Assembly (NCBI GenBank): GCA_030765045.1
Contig: CM060966.1
Location: forward strand, 58,579,284 to 58,643,283
Reading direction: 5' to 3'
Source: Tenodera sinensis
Lineage: Eukaryota; Arthropoda; Insecta; Mantodea; Mantidae
DNA: 64,000 bases
Shown in pieces: positions 1 through 11,172 of this stretch. Position 1 is the first letter of the stretch. Each line of letters starts with the position of its first letter. Under the pieces are notes generated by a model. That model saw only the letters and a list, made by a program, of their open reading frames with translations, ran no database searches and was not told the DNA's origin. A program made the position numbers and the translations under genes.

Positions 1-607
1 TTCTGTCTAGTTGGTCAAAGGCTTTCGAGAAGTCCATGAGCACAGCATTGCCTCTGGGTCGTCGTATCACATCTTCGACATTTGCTAGTAGGAGCTGTAT
101 TGCTTGCTGGGTGCTCTACTTTTCCTGAAGCCGAATTGTTGCTAAGGAATCAGAGGTTCTATCTCTTCTGTTAGCTTTTCGGTGAGGATTTTTGAGAATA
201 ATTTGGTGTTGTTCTCAAGAGCTATCCCCCTGTAGTTATTTGGGTCATCAGTGTTGCCTTTTCCTTTGTGCAAGATCTTGACTGTTGAGATTCTTCATCC
301 TTCTGGTATCTTGCCTACTTCTAGGCATTTGTTAAAGAGCTTCGTCCATGTTTCCATGAGCATTTGCACGCTGTCTTTGAGATGTTTATTGAATATTTCT
401 TCTGCTCCTGCAGCTATTCTGTTTTTTTAAGCCACTGATGGCTTTTGATGTCTCCTCTGGGGTTATTACGAGCAATGGCAGAGGCATATGGGGCTCTTCA
501 TCTTGGTTGTAGGCTCTGTTAGTCTGGTTCTTATTCAGTAGGGCTGGTATGAAGGACCAAGATGAATCATTCTTATGACAACAACAAAATAATATATTTG
601 GTAACAT
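1..607 (-). pseudogene. Non-LTR retrotransposon reverse transcriptase fragment
   Basis: Read on the minus strand, this is the N-terminal half of a LINE reverse transcriptase. At 386-460 there is a finger-region motif (AISGLK followed by a broken form of the usual 'KAPG' loop). Towards the window edge follow a YRGIAL-type motif, a QFGFRKSR motif and a DFSKAFDQL motif (RT motif A region). Frameshifts and at least one stop separate these blocks, so it is not a functional gene. The element continues off the left edge. It belongs to a LINE clade using YRGIA-type motifs, but I cannot say which. Confidence 0.75.
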
Positions 608-1040
608 GGTACCTGTGGAGTCACTACAAAAATAAAGTTTACTCTCAGAATTTAACTGTAGGCATATGACATGTAGTCCAGCTACTGTCCAGACAGAGAT
701 AAGAAGTTACTGTGGGCATGAGGTCTCAATGAAGAATTCAGGACAGAAGTGCAAATTTTTGTGTTTAAAGGAGTCAGAAACCACCTCACCAGTTAAGAGT
801 AACCGCAGAGCCATTTTGTTTGTTAGATGACTTGGTATAAAGTAGTGATTCATAGCTTAAACACCTACCAATTTATAAAACCATTGTGAAAAAAGAATAC
901 CAATTTATGCAGCACTAAACCAGGTAAATGCAATACATATGTCCATACCTTTAGTGTAGAAAACATTCCATACACATGAAACAGATAATACATATTTCAA
1001 GGAATCCTTAAACCAATCATTAATGAAAATTTGATTTTAT

Positions 1041-1213
1041 TATTCTTCACCACTCTGTCCTCTATGTGATCTGCAAAAGGAAATGGATTGAGACCACCTT
1101 CAAATATGCCCGGCCACTTCTAGTGTCCCATCCATCAGTGAAAAATATTGGAGAGCAAGAGGATTAATGACTTCGTTGTCAGAAATCCAGCATTAGCTAA
1201 CAACAACAACAAC
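1041..1213 (+). mobile_element. 5'-truncated LINE 3' end with (AAC)n tail
   Basis: The plus strand encodes a C-terminal CPLCDLQEE-like zinc-knuckle block, then EKYWRARGLM and a stop, and ends in an AAC repeat (about 1200-1215). The same layout (knuckle, YWKARMLMAS, stop, AAC tail) closes the long LINE ORF at 30721-32559, so this is a diverged relative. A second copy lies inverted at 2523-2680, about 90% similar over some 155 bp by eye. No clean target-site duplication was found. Confidence 0.75.
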
Positions 1214-1325
1214 AACTTTTGTTTTGTTATTTGATCTATTCCCAAATTAAGAAAATGACAATTATTGTTAGCCTTGTTTTGGTATTTCAATTATGTTTAC
1301 ATAAATAACAATACAAGAAATACAA

Positions 1326-1940
1326 CACCTGCGTACAGTTTTCAGACAGAATCACTACACCAACCAGGTAATAAACAGTACTTTTAAGAAAATCCACTCC
1401 AAACGAAACCATGAACCTAATACAAAGAAAGAACATGCAGGCTTAGCAGTCATCCCTTATTGTGGCACCCTGTCGGGGAAAATTGGAAGATTGCTAATGA
1501 AATATCAAATAAAAACCGTATTCAAACCTCCAACCAAAATAAAACAGTTTTTAGGCTCTGCTAAAGATAATTTAGGTCTTCGTGCACCAGGCATTTATGA
1601 AATCCCATGCAGTTGCGGCAAAGTTTACATAGGACAAACAGGTAGAACTGTAGAAGATCGCATCAAAGAACATCAACGTTGTATTAGACTAGGATACCCA
1701 GAAAAATCTGCAGTGGCTGAGCACACATATAATGCAGATCATAAAATCAAATTCGCCTCTACAAAAATTCTTGAAAAGTCCTCTAGGTACTACGATAGGG
1801 TGATTAAAGAAGCTCTATACATTAAAGCGAATAAAAACAACTTCAACAGGGATGAAGGCCTTCAAATCAGCAAAGCATGGACACCAGTCATTCAGCATAT
1901 CTCTCCTCCACAGTGCACAGAAGTATCGGCAATCACCTGA
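1326..1940 (+). pseudogene. Penelope-like element, C-terminal part with GIY-YIG endonuclease
   Basis: The open frame 1491-1940 carries the hallmark GIY-YIG endonuclease of Penelope-like retroelements: GIYEIPCSCGKVYIGQTGR (about residues 35-53) followed by an RIKEHQR block. The CSC/CGK cysteines are typical of the Penelope linker and nuclease. The frame extends in register upstream to about 1326 (blocks resembling TNQVINSTF and HAGLAVIPY), which corresponds to the end of the RT domain. Everything N-terminal of that, including the RT catalytic core, is missing, so this is a 5'-truncated, inactive copy. Confidence 0.85.
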
Positions 1941-2152
1941 TTGGTTCCGCACGTGCCTCCATCGGCCGGAGCCCGGCCAATGGTAAAAAAGTGGGCGGTT
2001 CTTATCGGCCGCGCTCTAGGTATAAATATCGCAACATCAGTAGCCTAGATTCAGTTCCCCTGAGGATGGCGGCAGAGTTAGTCGCTGAAAGCTTGGGTAG
2101 TTACCCTAATCTGACCTGGCTGTTAGCCCGAGAAACTATCATCAATAAATAA
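1941..2152 (+). other. Penelope-like element 3' region, hammerhead-like core
   Basis: This non-coding tail follows the GIY-YIG domain. It contains a TATA-like box (GTATAAATA near 2019-2027) and a CTGAGGA ... GCTGAAAG segment (about 2058-2091) arranged like the CUGANGA and GAAA boxes of hammerhead ribozymes, which are known from Penelope-like element termini. An intervening GCGGC/GUCGC stem can be drawn, but the junction pairs are not canonical. The end (TAGCCCGAGAAACTATCATC) resembles common Penelope 3' ends. Whether it still self-cleaves is unknown. Confidence 0.5.
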
Positions 2153-2522
2153 CAATTATTTTGTATCATACTATGTTAGAAGTTTTGAAATATAAATTGA
2201 AGTTATTTTCCCTGCATGACCAAAATAACCATTAAATTGTACTACATACGCTGCGTATGACATCATCAGATCATCCTGATGAACTAGGAGGAGGTATTAA
2301 GGAAAGCAAGAGCCAAGCAATATTGCCATGGTTATGTTTATAAATTCTTTCCAAATACTTTTTGTTGGTCAATGCATTCATATAAGGCAGTAGCCATTTT
2401 TCAGTAATCTTCCAAAAAATTGTGAAGTACGTGATTTTGGATGAACCAATCAGCAGAAAATGTTCAAGAAAGTGTTATAGTGCCATACAAATGTAGTAAC
2501 TGTGTTAATAAAAAAAGTGTTG

Positions 2523-2680
2523 TTGTTAGCTAATGCTGGATGATGAAGTCATTAATCCTCTTGCTCTCCAATATTTTTCACTGATGAATGGTGTGCTAGA
2601 AGTGGCCGAGCATATTTGATGGTGGTCTCAGTCCATTTCCTCTTGCAGATCACATAGAGGACAGAGTGGTGAAGAATATA
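2523..2680 (-). mobile_element. 5'-truncated LINE 3' end, inverted partner of 1041-1213
   Basis: Reverse-complementing this stretch gives the same PLCPLCDLQEE ... FISEKYWRARGLM C-terminal coding block and (AAC)n tail as 1041-1213. The two copies therefore flank the Penelope fragment as a roughly 155-bp inverted repeat. Stop codons interrupt both. It is either an independent truncated insertion or half of an inverted duplication. Confidence 0.75.
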
Positions 2681-4080
2681 TCCCAATTCTGTTTAAATGT
2701 TTTGCCAGACAATCATGTCCTGTAATTAACCTGAAGGTTGCAACTGCCGTTTTTTGAGGATACTCAGGAATTACTGTTTGAATGTTTGGTAGTTCCCATC
2801 TTTTATTTTTTGATTTTTCATAGTAATATTTTGCAATAATTTTTTTGAATTCAGAGTTTACTAATCTTTTAGTTGCATAAAATGGTAGATTAACTATAAA
2901 AAAGTGTGCAATATAGTAACTTCATAAATTTAATTGAAGAAGTTCAGTACCTATATGCTTTATTCCGTCACCGCGACCCAAGATCAAGAGAGGAGTTCTC
3001 ATCGCTCATTGCCCAATATGCTTTTAAACTGTACCAAATGCTCTGCAATGTGTGGCAATATAAGATGCCAAAACTTTATACTTAATATTTAAACTGCACC
3101 ACACACATAAAAAGTCACTCCATTTCTAATTCAAATAGAACACCTGCCAAAGATACCAGAAAAATAATATATGTGGCATTATTGAAATTTATAATTCACC
3201 TTATCTTTTATTAGTGCCCCAAAGTCAAAACAAATTGCATATACAATTGACATGAGAAGACTAACTTCATATACATATCCTATCTCATAATTTCCGATGG
3301 AGTTGTGGATCAGTTAATTTCAAATTAGATCAAGGAACATATGTTTCTACTATTGATTTGGTTTCCTCATTGGTTAAGGATGGGCAAACAGGCATGGGGC
3401 AGATAAACACTTACTAAAAGACATAAGTGTAATTTTCTTACCAACTCTGGTAAAATGTGCATATAGTATCGTTGTGTCAACATATTGTGGAAAAGATCTG
3501 TGATTGTCACCAAGCAAACATGCAATCCATCAACAGAAACAGAACTATTTGTCATTTAGTTACTTGAACTGTAAGATTCCGTCTGTGGCATGTAAGGTTT
3601 TTATGGAAAATGAAGGCATAAAAGAATGTTATAGATGTACACATAGTGCCATTGATGATCCACCTATTGGTAATGAAGCTTACTAGAGTAAATGTCTACA
3701 GCTGTTAGATTTCTGAGTTATTTTCTGTTTGACTGCACTGTGGGGCAGACAGACAATGCTTAGATGGGGCAAAAGGATAGTGCATGTTTTGTCTCCAAAT
3801 TAATTCAATACATTTAAAACCAGGGTGACCAAGCTTTACTCTGCATTTTTTTCTTGTAAAATCACATTTTTTGAGAGAGGACACTTATTTAGGTAAACAT
3901 CAAATGCAAATCGTTGACTAAATATAAATTTTCATCCCAAATGTTAGAGCTATTTCCGAGATGGAGAGATATAGAAATACATAAAAATATTTCAACATCA
4001 TCATTTCGGTCATTCAACATCCAATGATGAACATAGACATCCACCTAGGGTGACTCTGAGCTGCTTCCTTATAAATATTT
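2681..4080. other. Non-coding, no recognisable feature
   Basis: AT-rich sequence with only short chance frames. I see no protein motif, RNA gene or repeat boundary. Confidence 0.5.
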
Positions 4081-4213
4081 ACATGTGCGTCTGTATGTGT
4101 GTGTGTGCATGCATGTGGGTGCATCTGCCTCTGTCCGTTGGTATGTATGTCTGTATGTGTGTGTGTCTGTTGTCTATGTCTGGGTGTCTTTGTGTGTGTC
4201 TGTGTGTGTCGTA
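4081..4213. repeat. TG-rich degenerate microsatellite
   Basis: Runs of TG/TGTC/TGTATG alternate with short unique interruptions (4081-4213). The overlapping open frames made of V, C and H are products of this low complexity and not genes. Confidence 0.9.
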
Positions 4214-5740
4214 ACAGTATTAATAAAATTAATACCATTTGGAAGATTATTGGATTGGGTAATTTTGGGCTACAAATGGCAGGTAACAGTATGCATGAAA
4301 CAGCCCTGATGTCATTGTCATGTGTAATTAGCTGATGAGTGCCTATGAGGGTGAAAGAGAGAGGCGATCGGTCACTCACAAGTTATGTCCTGGAAGCCAG
4401 CTATACTCAGAGTAGTCAGCCATTTAACCGCGAGGCTCCTAGGTACCAGCTATAGTAAAAGGGTGATTGAAAGGTCAGAAACTAGGAAGTGAAACATGGT
4501 AAAGTAACACAGATTTGGGATGTATGCTATTAGGTGATGTCCTGACAAGACAAGTTAAGTTCCAGAGAAGGAAGAAAAATACTATGTTATCAGCAAAGGT
4601 CATTGATTCATACAAGTTGTTATACATTTGTAACACATCATCACAAGGTAGATGATGCACTTCTTCCAAATCCTTGGAATTTTGTTGATTATACTCCTGT
4701 TTGTGAGAAGTAGTAACACATACTTGCAATGACAAAGCAATATAACACAACTAGCTAGGTAAAGCATGTGCCAGTAATACGTAATGGGAGTAGGCTCACA
4801 GAATTTGTTTGACCTCTGCGACATGTAACTGCCAATTAGTCATTCTTGGAGCTAAAGAATTAAACAGATAAGGTTTTCACTCCACTAAACTTCTTGAGTT
4901 CACACTTTTCTTCGCTTCCTCCTGACTATCCACTGTTATTACTATTTGGCTCTTTCGCCTTTTCTTTTGTGCATGTTGCTTACACTTGACCTTGGCGCAC
5001 TTGTTACTGGAACCACATGTGTTGCAAAATGCTGAGTAGTCATCTGTCCTATGGTAATTAGGGAAAGAAAGAAAGAAGACGGCTGATCCTGTCTCTGCCT
5101 GTCATTTGGTTCGTCTTGTCATCTCTGCTGTCTGGTCAACTGCGTACAGCTTCAAGCTTTTAATGTATATCCTCTTGCCTTCATTTGTTGCTTGTCTTCA
5201 CAGATCTATCAACTCTTTCATTTGTGCTCTTTGTTAATAGAACTAAAAAGAATAAATATCGTACTGTACAAACATGTGGTTAGGGTCACAGCAAGAATTA
5301 CTGCAACAAACCAGCTTGATGTGTGAACTATGAGGCTCACATGCAACAGCTAAAGACATTAAAATTCATGCTGCTTCTTCTCCTGTGTGTGTCAACTATA
5401 AAGTTGATGATACCACTAATTATAGAGGCTGTCCAGTGCACACTCAGTTGTAAAGATCATCTTGGCTAAACATTTATGCAAGACCACCTGCTCCCAACAG
5501 TAGGCTTGTCTATGAGCCATGTGTAAAAACCAAACCACAACATAATTTCCCTAATAATATTCAGAGCTCATAACTCATACACCAGTTATGCTGACGCTTT
5601 TAAATAAAATGTTGCAAATACAAGTAATAACAACAAACTGAGCAAGCTTGTAGATAAAACAGACCCACTTGTCAATATTATAGTCCTACTTATGAATACA
5701 CTGCAACAAGTGCTACCAGTGCTGCTTAAAACAAAATGAA
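4214..5740. other. Non-coding, no recognisable feature
   Basis: No conserved protein block, tRNA-like box pair or terminal repeat was recognised. Short open frames at 4475-4824 lack family resemblance. Confidence 0.45.
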
Positions 5741-5741
5741 T

Positions 5742-7395
5742 TCCTATCAATCAATAAACATTTGCACATGGAATACCAAAGGCATAAATAATAAATGTCA
5801 TGAATTAAAACAATTCTAAATGATCGTAACTCAGACAGTCTGTTAGCTAATGAAACTAAGTTAGCTCCACACATATACTTTAATATACCAGGCTATAAGA
5901 TCTACAGAGCAGATCATTTTAGCAATAAAAGAAAGAGAGGATCAGTCATTCTTGTTAAAAACCTCCCTTATACATGATGAACTTCCCCTACTAATAGAAA
6001 GTACTTTCAAAATATCACAAATCTCAATCCAGATAAACAACAAACAATATCAGATTGGCTCATTATATTTGCACCTGAAAATAAAGTCACAGCAGGGAAT
6101 TTCTGGGCTATAGTACATGAGATGGGCGTGCACTACTTGTTAGGCATAGATCTTAAATGCAATAATCCTAGATGGGGATCCAATGCAACCAAGAGGACAC
6201 ATTCTTAATGAAGTAACAAACCATCTTTTGAATTCGTTCATACCATAGAACCAACTGATTATCCTGCTGCAGAACAGATACCAGATATCCTGGATTATTT
6301 CATTGTTAAACATGTTGCAGACTTGTGTTCTTTTCCATCTGTACTTTCATATGCTTAGTTCAGATCACTTTCCACTACTATTAACAATGTGTTGAAATTC
6401 TAGAACCAATTACATTAGTAACAGCAACTCAATTAGTAATCCTTTGGAACTGCTACACAATCTTGGATAAAATTACTGATTTAAAAATTTCATTGAAAAC
6501 TCATTGTGAGATTGACATAACTGTTAGTACTTTCACTAGACAACATGCTGCTAACTTGTCTAGCAACAAGTATGGAAAAAATATCTGGTAGGTACAGCTA
6601 TATCAGCATCATCACAGATTGAATATCATATTAAAGAAAAAAGGCTTGTTATAAACTATGGGAAAGAACCAAATATCCACCATATAAAACAGCATATAAC
6701 CATGTTACCCAAAAGATGCATAAATTACTTAAGGAGGAACAATTGCTGTACAAACTATTACATCATCTTTAGATGCCAGTAATGGCTCCCTCTGGAAGCA
6801 AACTAAAACTATGACAAAACAGCTGGAAAATATACTGCCACTTTGTGTTAATAATAAATAGTATACTACATCAGAAGGAAAGGCTTACATTTTCTCAGAA
6901 ATCCTTTAAGAACAATTCAAGCCTAACCCTTCAGAAGACTTATATTTTAATGGAAGACATTTCTAAACCCTACAGCTTTCTCCCAACTTTATGCACTTTA
7001 CAGCAGCTCAAGTCTACAATGATTAGCACTAACAGAATATCAGGAAAAAAAATCCCCTGATCACAAAATGATTACCCTACCTTTACCAAAAGCTCTTCTA
7101 AGAAAGACCCTCGTGCTCCTAGCACATATATATAATGCAATCATTCAAGCAGCCTACTTTCTTACAATGTGGAAGCATGCAACAACAACAATCATCACCA
7201 TCACCATCATCATCGCCATTATCACCACCACCAACACCACCATCACCACCGCCACCACCACCGCCACCACCTCTGCAACCATCGACACTGCCACTACCAC
7301 CGCCACCATAATAATACCGAAACCATGCAAACTAAAATCGAATCCATATTTGTATCACCCTCTTAGTCTCTTAACCATCTTCTGAACCATTTTGA
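5742..7395 (+). pseudogene. Jockey-type LINE ORF2 remnant: endonuclease plus start of RT
   Basis: From 5742 the plus strand encodes NICTWNTKGIN, then an AP-endonuclease-like domain, ending near 6360 with a SSDHFPLLLT block (the SDH catalytic motif). A linker (about 6600-7070; LWKQTKTMTKQ and FSEILKEQF-like blocks) leads into the RT N-terminus: the frame 7068-7385 ends in PKPCKLKSN..YHPLSLL, the degenerate PKPGK..YRPISLL motif. Many frameshifts and stops occur before 7068. The RT catalytic core is absent. A trinucleotide repeat sits inside the last frame. Confidence 0.75.
7178..7311. repeat. ATC/ACC trinucleotide repeat inside LINE RT frame
   Basis: A roughly 134-bp run of CAT/CAC/CCG-type triplets lies between the WKHA and PKPCK motifs of the LINE RT. 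Its period is 3 and the frame stays open across it (7068-7385), so it adds about 44 codons without breaking the frame. One frame reads as poly-His, another as poly-Thr/Ile. Confidence 0.9.
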
Positions 7396-7555
7396 GACAG
7401 AATATATGGTTAGACCCCAAAAGGAAATCATTTATGTAAATATTTATTGCAAATGTAATTTATTTTTCATGTTGGTATGGATTAGTTGAGTAATGAAAAC
7501 GTATTGCTATCTTTTCCATTTTTACAAAAAATAGAATTGTTTAAAAACGTCATAA

Positions 7556-8035
7556 ATGTTAAGTTTCATGTTTAAATTTAATATGTATAAATATAAGAAC
7601 CATATATATTTAACGTTAAAAGTGCAGGGAGGATAGATAAAGATCGCTTCCCTAACGTTACAGGGATTATTTAGCGAGAAAAGTATAACATGAGCGCATA
7701 CGGCATGAATATAAAAAAGAGCGACATGTAAAGAGACGCCAATTTTTTATCAGTAGCGTCTCTGGGTTAGAAAAGTGAAGACGGGTTTCTGTAATGCGCC
7801 GGGACGTGGGCTGAAAGACTTTATAAAGTGAAAAGAATGTCAAGAAAATACAAAGAGGTGCAACGAAACTGAATTCAATTATAACAAGTGTAATAAGGGA
7901 CGAAAAAAAAGTGTTAATAAAGCGATAGTAGTGAAGTTACATCGAATGTTCATTCATTTCACCCAGTACCACGCCCGGAGAGAAAGAAAAGAGTCCCATA
8001 GCTCAACGCAAAGTAATAATCTTTGTAAAAATACA
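7556..8035 (+). repeat. Putative 5' LTR of gypsy-1
   Basis: The end was placed just before the primer-binding-like site and the start at a TGTTAAG 20-30 bp upstream of a TATA-like stretch (TGTATAAATATAAG near 7583). No second copy exists in the window to confirm the limits, so both boundaries are inferred. Confidence 0.3.
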
Positions 8036-8042
8036 GCACCAA

Positions 8043-8061
8043 ATCGCGCCCAACGTGGGGC
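8043..8061 (+). promoter_or_regulatory. Candidate primer-binding site of gypsy-1
   Basis: CGCGCCCAACGTGGGGC lies directly after the putative LTR. Gypsy-2 has the related TGGCGCCGCCAACGTGTGGC at the equivalent place (47411), which supports the role. The tRNA primer was not identified. Confidence 0.5.
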
Positions 8062-8569
8062 ACGAATAATGGGTGAAATGAAAATCAACGGAAAATGAAC
8101 TTACGCGAAATACCAAGTGACGCCAGTTTACGCGCCAAAACGGAAGAAGACGCCATTAAACAATCCACCAAAGTTGAAGACGACAGGAGACGTTATTAAG
8201 CTGGAATCAACGGGGGAAGTGTTGACGAACGCCGACGGACGCCTATCCATCGACGCGGAATATATCAAGGAGCGTCTCGTGAAACCAACCACCAAGGGGA
8301 TGGACGTAACGAAATAAACCAATGGAAAAAAGTAGGACCAAAAATTTTTATTTATTTAAAATGTACTTTATTTTTATATATGTTACTAAGAAATAATAAA
8401 AAAAGTAGGACTTTTAAGCCCAACTGAATTGAATCAAAAAACGAAAACGTCACAAAAAGGAAAAGAAGTAGGAACATGAATAAGGGAAGGGGCAGATAAG
8501 CCTAGTTATCAGATAGAAACAGAAAGTGAGAACGAAGTAGCAGTAATAGGAAAAGACCAAAGGTTACTA

Positions 8570-10186
8570 ATGATCATGTTTGACAAATTGGAACAGAGTA
8601 TAGGTCAGAAAATGGAGGGAGTGAGACAGGACCTAGAACAAAGCTTAGGTCATAAAATGGAGGAAGTAAGACAGGACTTAGAAGAGAATAAGGAAGAGAT
8701 AGGTCAGAAAATGGAGGAAGTGAGACAGGATTTAGAACAAAATAAAAAAGATATAGGTTTGAAAATGGAGGAAGTGAGGCAGAACTTAGAACAGAAAATA
8801 GAATTAGGAAGACAGGACTTAGAACAGAAAATAGAATTAGAAAGGCAGGAATGTAAAGAAAACATGAAAGTAATGGAAATTAATTTGAAATTAGTACATA
8901 AAAACATAAACGAAACAAAGGAAGTTTTAGAAGCTAGGATAGAAATCATAGGAGATAGGATGGGAAAAATAGAAATGGAAATGAAAGAAAACAAGATTGT
9001 ATTAGAGGGAGAAATTGGTAGATGTAGGGATGAAATAACAGAGTGTAATACAAGTGTAGACTGTAAGATTACAAATATAAGAGTAGAAATAACTGAGGAA
9101 TCAAGGAAAGAAATTGAAGTAGTGAAAAAAGGAATTATTAGTGAACCTGTAGAACAAATTGTCATTCCTAAAATTAAGACTCGCTGATGTTGTAGTACAA
9201 TCACAACAAGATGCCGTGAATGATATAAAACAAAGTCACTTAGAAATGAAGAATGATTTAAAATCAATCTGTGAAGGAATGGGAAAAGGAAAAGAAAGTT
9301 TGGCTAATGTAAATGATGTTGTGAATGCACTACAAAGGCAAAAAGATGATTTAGATGTATGTGATGTTGAAGATGAAAGTTATTTGAATAATGTACAGAA
9401 TGTTGACTCACCATATAGAGATAGAGGTTCACAATTAAACAATAACACAACACACAACATATGCTACACCAACAGCATACTACACGAAATCACACCACCT
9501 ACATTTGACGAGGAGAAGGGAGACGATCCAAAACTCTTTGTTAAAGGGATGGAAGAGTATTTTAAAGTGAAAAGGATACCAAATGAGCTTAGGATGATGA
9601 TAGTCAAGAAAAGCTTGAAAAACAAAGTGTTGGAGTGGCTAAGGTTAACACTAGCTGGTCATGAATCATATAGCTCATTCAGGAATCTATTCCTATCGAG
9701 GTATTGGGACAAAACCAGACAAGGGTAGGGTTAGCAACAGGAAAATACGATCCTGCCAAAGGGCTATTGCTAGTCAATTATTTTATGAAAGTAGCCAACA
9801 AAGGGAAGCTATTAGACCCTAACCTGTCGGAAGCAGAGTTAATTACCAGCATAACAAGACATTTCCCAGACACAGTGAGAACAGGGTTAATTGTTGCGAG
9901 GCCAGTAGATTTTGCAGACATGATAGAACTACTAACAGCCTTCGAAATGCAAAACGGTCGGCCTAATGAGCGAAGACATAGAAACGGTCACCCAAACTCA
10001 TCGATCTTAAACAGATGCATGACTACAAACAACCAGAGCGAGAGGGAAGATAGAAATACTAGGAGCACCCATGACAGAGGGAGAGGGGCACACCATTTCC
10101 CATGTCCACACAATCATGGCGAAAGGATGGAGAACACGAGACAGCGGTACCACGACACGATACCAAGGGGTCAGTCGAGATACTGA
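8570..10186 (+). pseudogene. Gypsy-1 Gag with repetitive coiled coil
   Basis: Three overlapping frames (8570-9187, 9159-9728, 9704-10186) together make one Gag broken by two frameshifts. Residues 1-90 consist of near-repeats of GQKMEEVRQDLEQ (units of 45-54 bp), predicting a long parallel coiled coil. The capsid-like region follows (FVKGMEEYFKVKRIP, GKYDPAKGLLLVNYFMKV, ITRHFPDTVRTGL). It aligns well by eye with the Gag of gypsy-2 (48218-49654), which has EYFHLKRVP, GKYDPLDGLYMQDHFLKI and ITGHFPPQTRNFI. The C-terminus is Arg/His-rich without a clear CCHC knuckle. Confidence 0.8.
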
Positions 10187-10505
10187 ACACATAGGTATGA
10201 TCGTGGGAGACCAGGAGATTGTACCCATCAAGTGAATTACTACGATTCTGTCGGGAATACTTGAACAGCCAAAGACTATCATACAACAGGGGTTTACACC
10301 AAAGGGGCAGAAACCAATGGAACACCGGCAATGTAAGACAGCAGGAAATAGGTGAAAATATGCCGAATAAGGCGGATGCTGCACAGAATACAGAAACAAC
10401 AATCTCCACCAACACCCAGGAAAACTAAGTACAAGTCAACTTTGTGTCCTGGAGGTTGACCTGTGTGGCAGTAGGGGCAATATTGACCAACATCACGTAT
10501 GTATC

Positions 10506-10837
10506 TTGAGGAGACAGGCAAGCAATAGGAAGGAAATAACTAATCCACCAATGATTAGGCTTAAAGTATGGGGTATCGAATTGCCAGCAATGATCGATAT
10601 AGGAGCCAGCACATCAGAATGTGACGAACAGCTGTTTCAGGAATTAATAACAAAGAGAAATGTTGAATTCTTACCTATGTGCAGAGTATATTGCAGATCA
10701 ACGATAGGCAAGAAAAAGGAACATGTTAAGTACCAAGTAAGGCTGGTAATAGAGATTTTAAGCTGGAAGTTTGATTTTGTCGCTTTGGTAATGCCGAGAC
10801 TAACAGCTACTCTAATTATTGGCAGCGACTTGCTTAA
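10506..10837 (+). pseudogene. Gypsy-1 aspartic protease, 5' part (split by piggyBac-1)
   Basis: MIDIGASTS (10590-10617) corresponds to the retroviral-type D-T/S-G-A active site, with I in place of T/S after the aspartate. ATLIIGSDLLN corresponds to the C-terminal ILG-D flap partner. The frame reaches TTAA at 10834-10837, where piggyBac-1 starts. The same phase resumes immediately after the second TTAA at 13820-13823 and stays open to 14036. Confidence 0.8.
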
Positions 10838-11172
10838 CACTAGAACCCCGGTAGCGGTCATTTTGACCGTTCTTGATATTTAAATAAGTTTAGTTCCGCC
10901 GGTTTTTAAAAACGAAGCTTGGCCTTTCATGACTTTTCCTGATATAACCTCTAGTTTTATATAGCATGATAATTTTCGGCATGTCATTATTTACGTGGGC
11001 GTTTTTTCATGTTTGACCATGAACCCTGGAGACGGTCATTTTTGACCGTTACAATTTTGTTAGGCTTTCGCTCACACTGTCGTTGGATTTCTCACTGTCA
11101 CTAATCTGCTTTGTCCGTCTTCATACCAACTGTTCATTATAGCAGTGTACGTTGTGAATCTATGCCTGTAAT

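Noticed and set aside
4330..4365. Hammerhead-like CTGATGAG ... GTGAAAG
   Set aside because: Stem II cannot be paired properly and there is no element context.
7169..7366. Histidine-rich small protein
   Set aside because: An alternative frame of the trinucleotide repeat inside the LINE RT.
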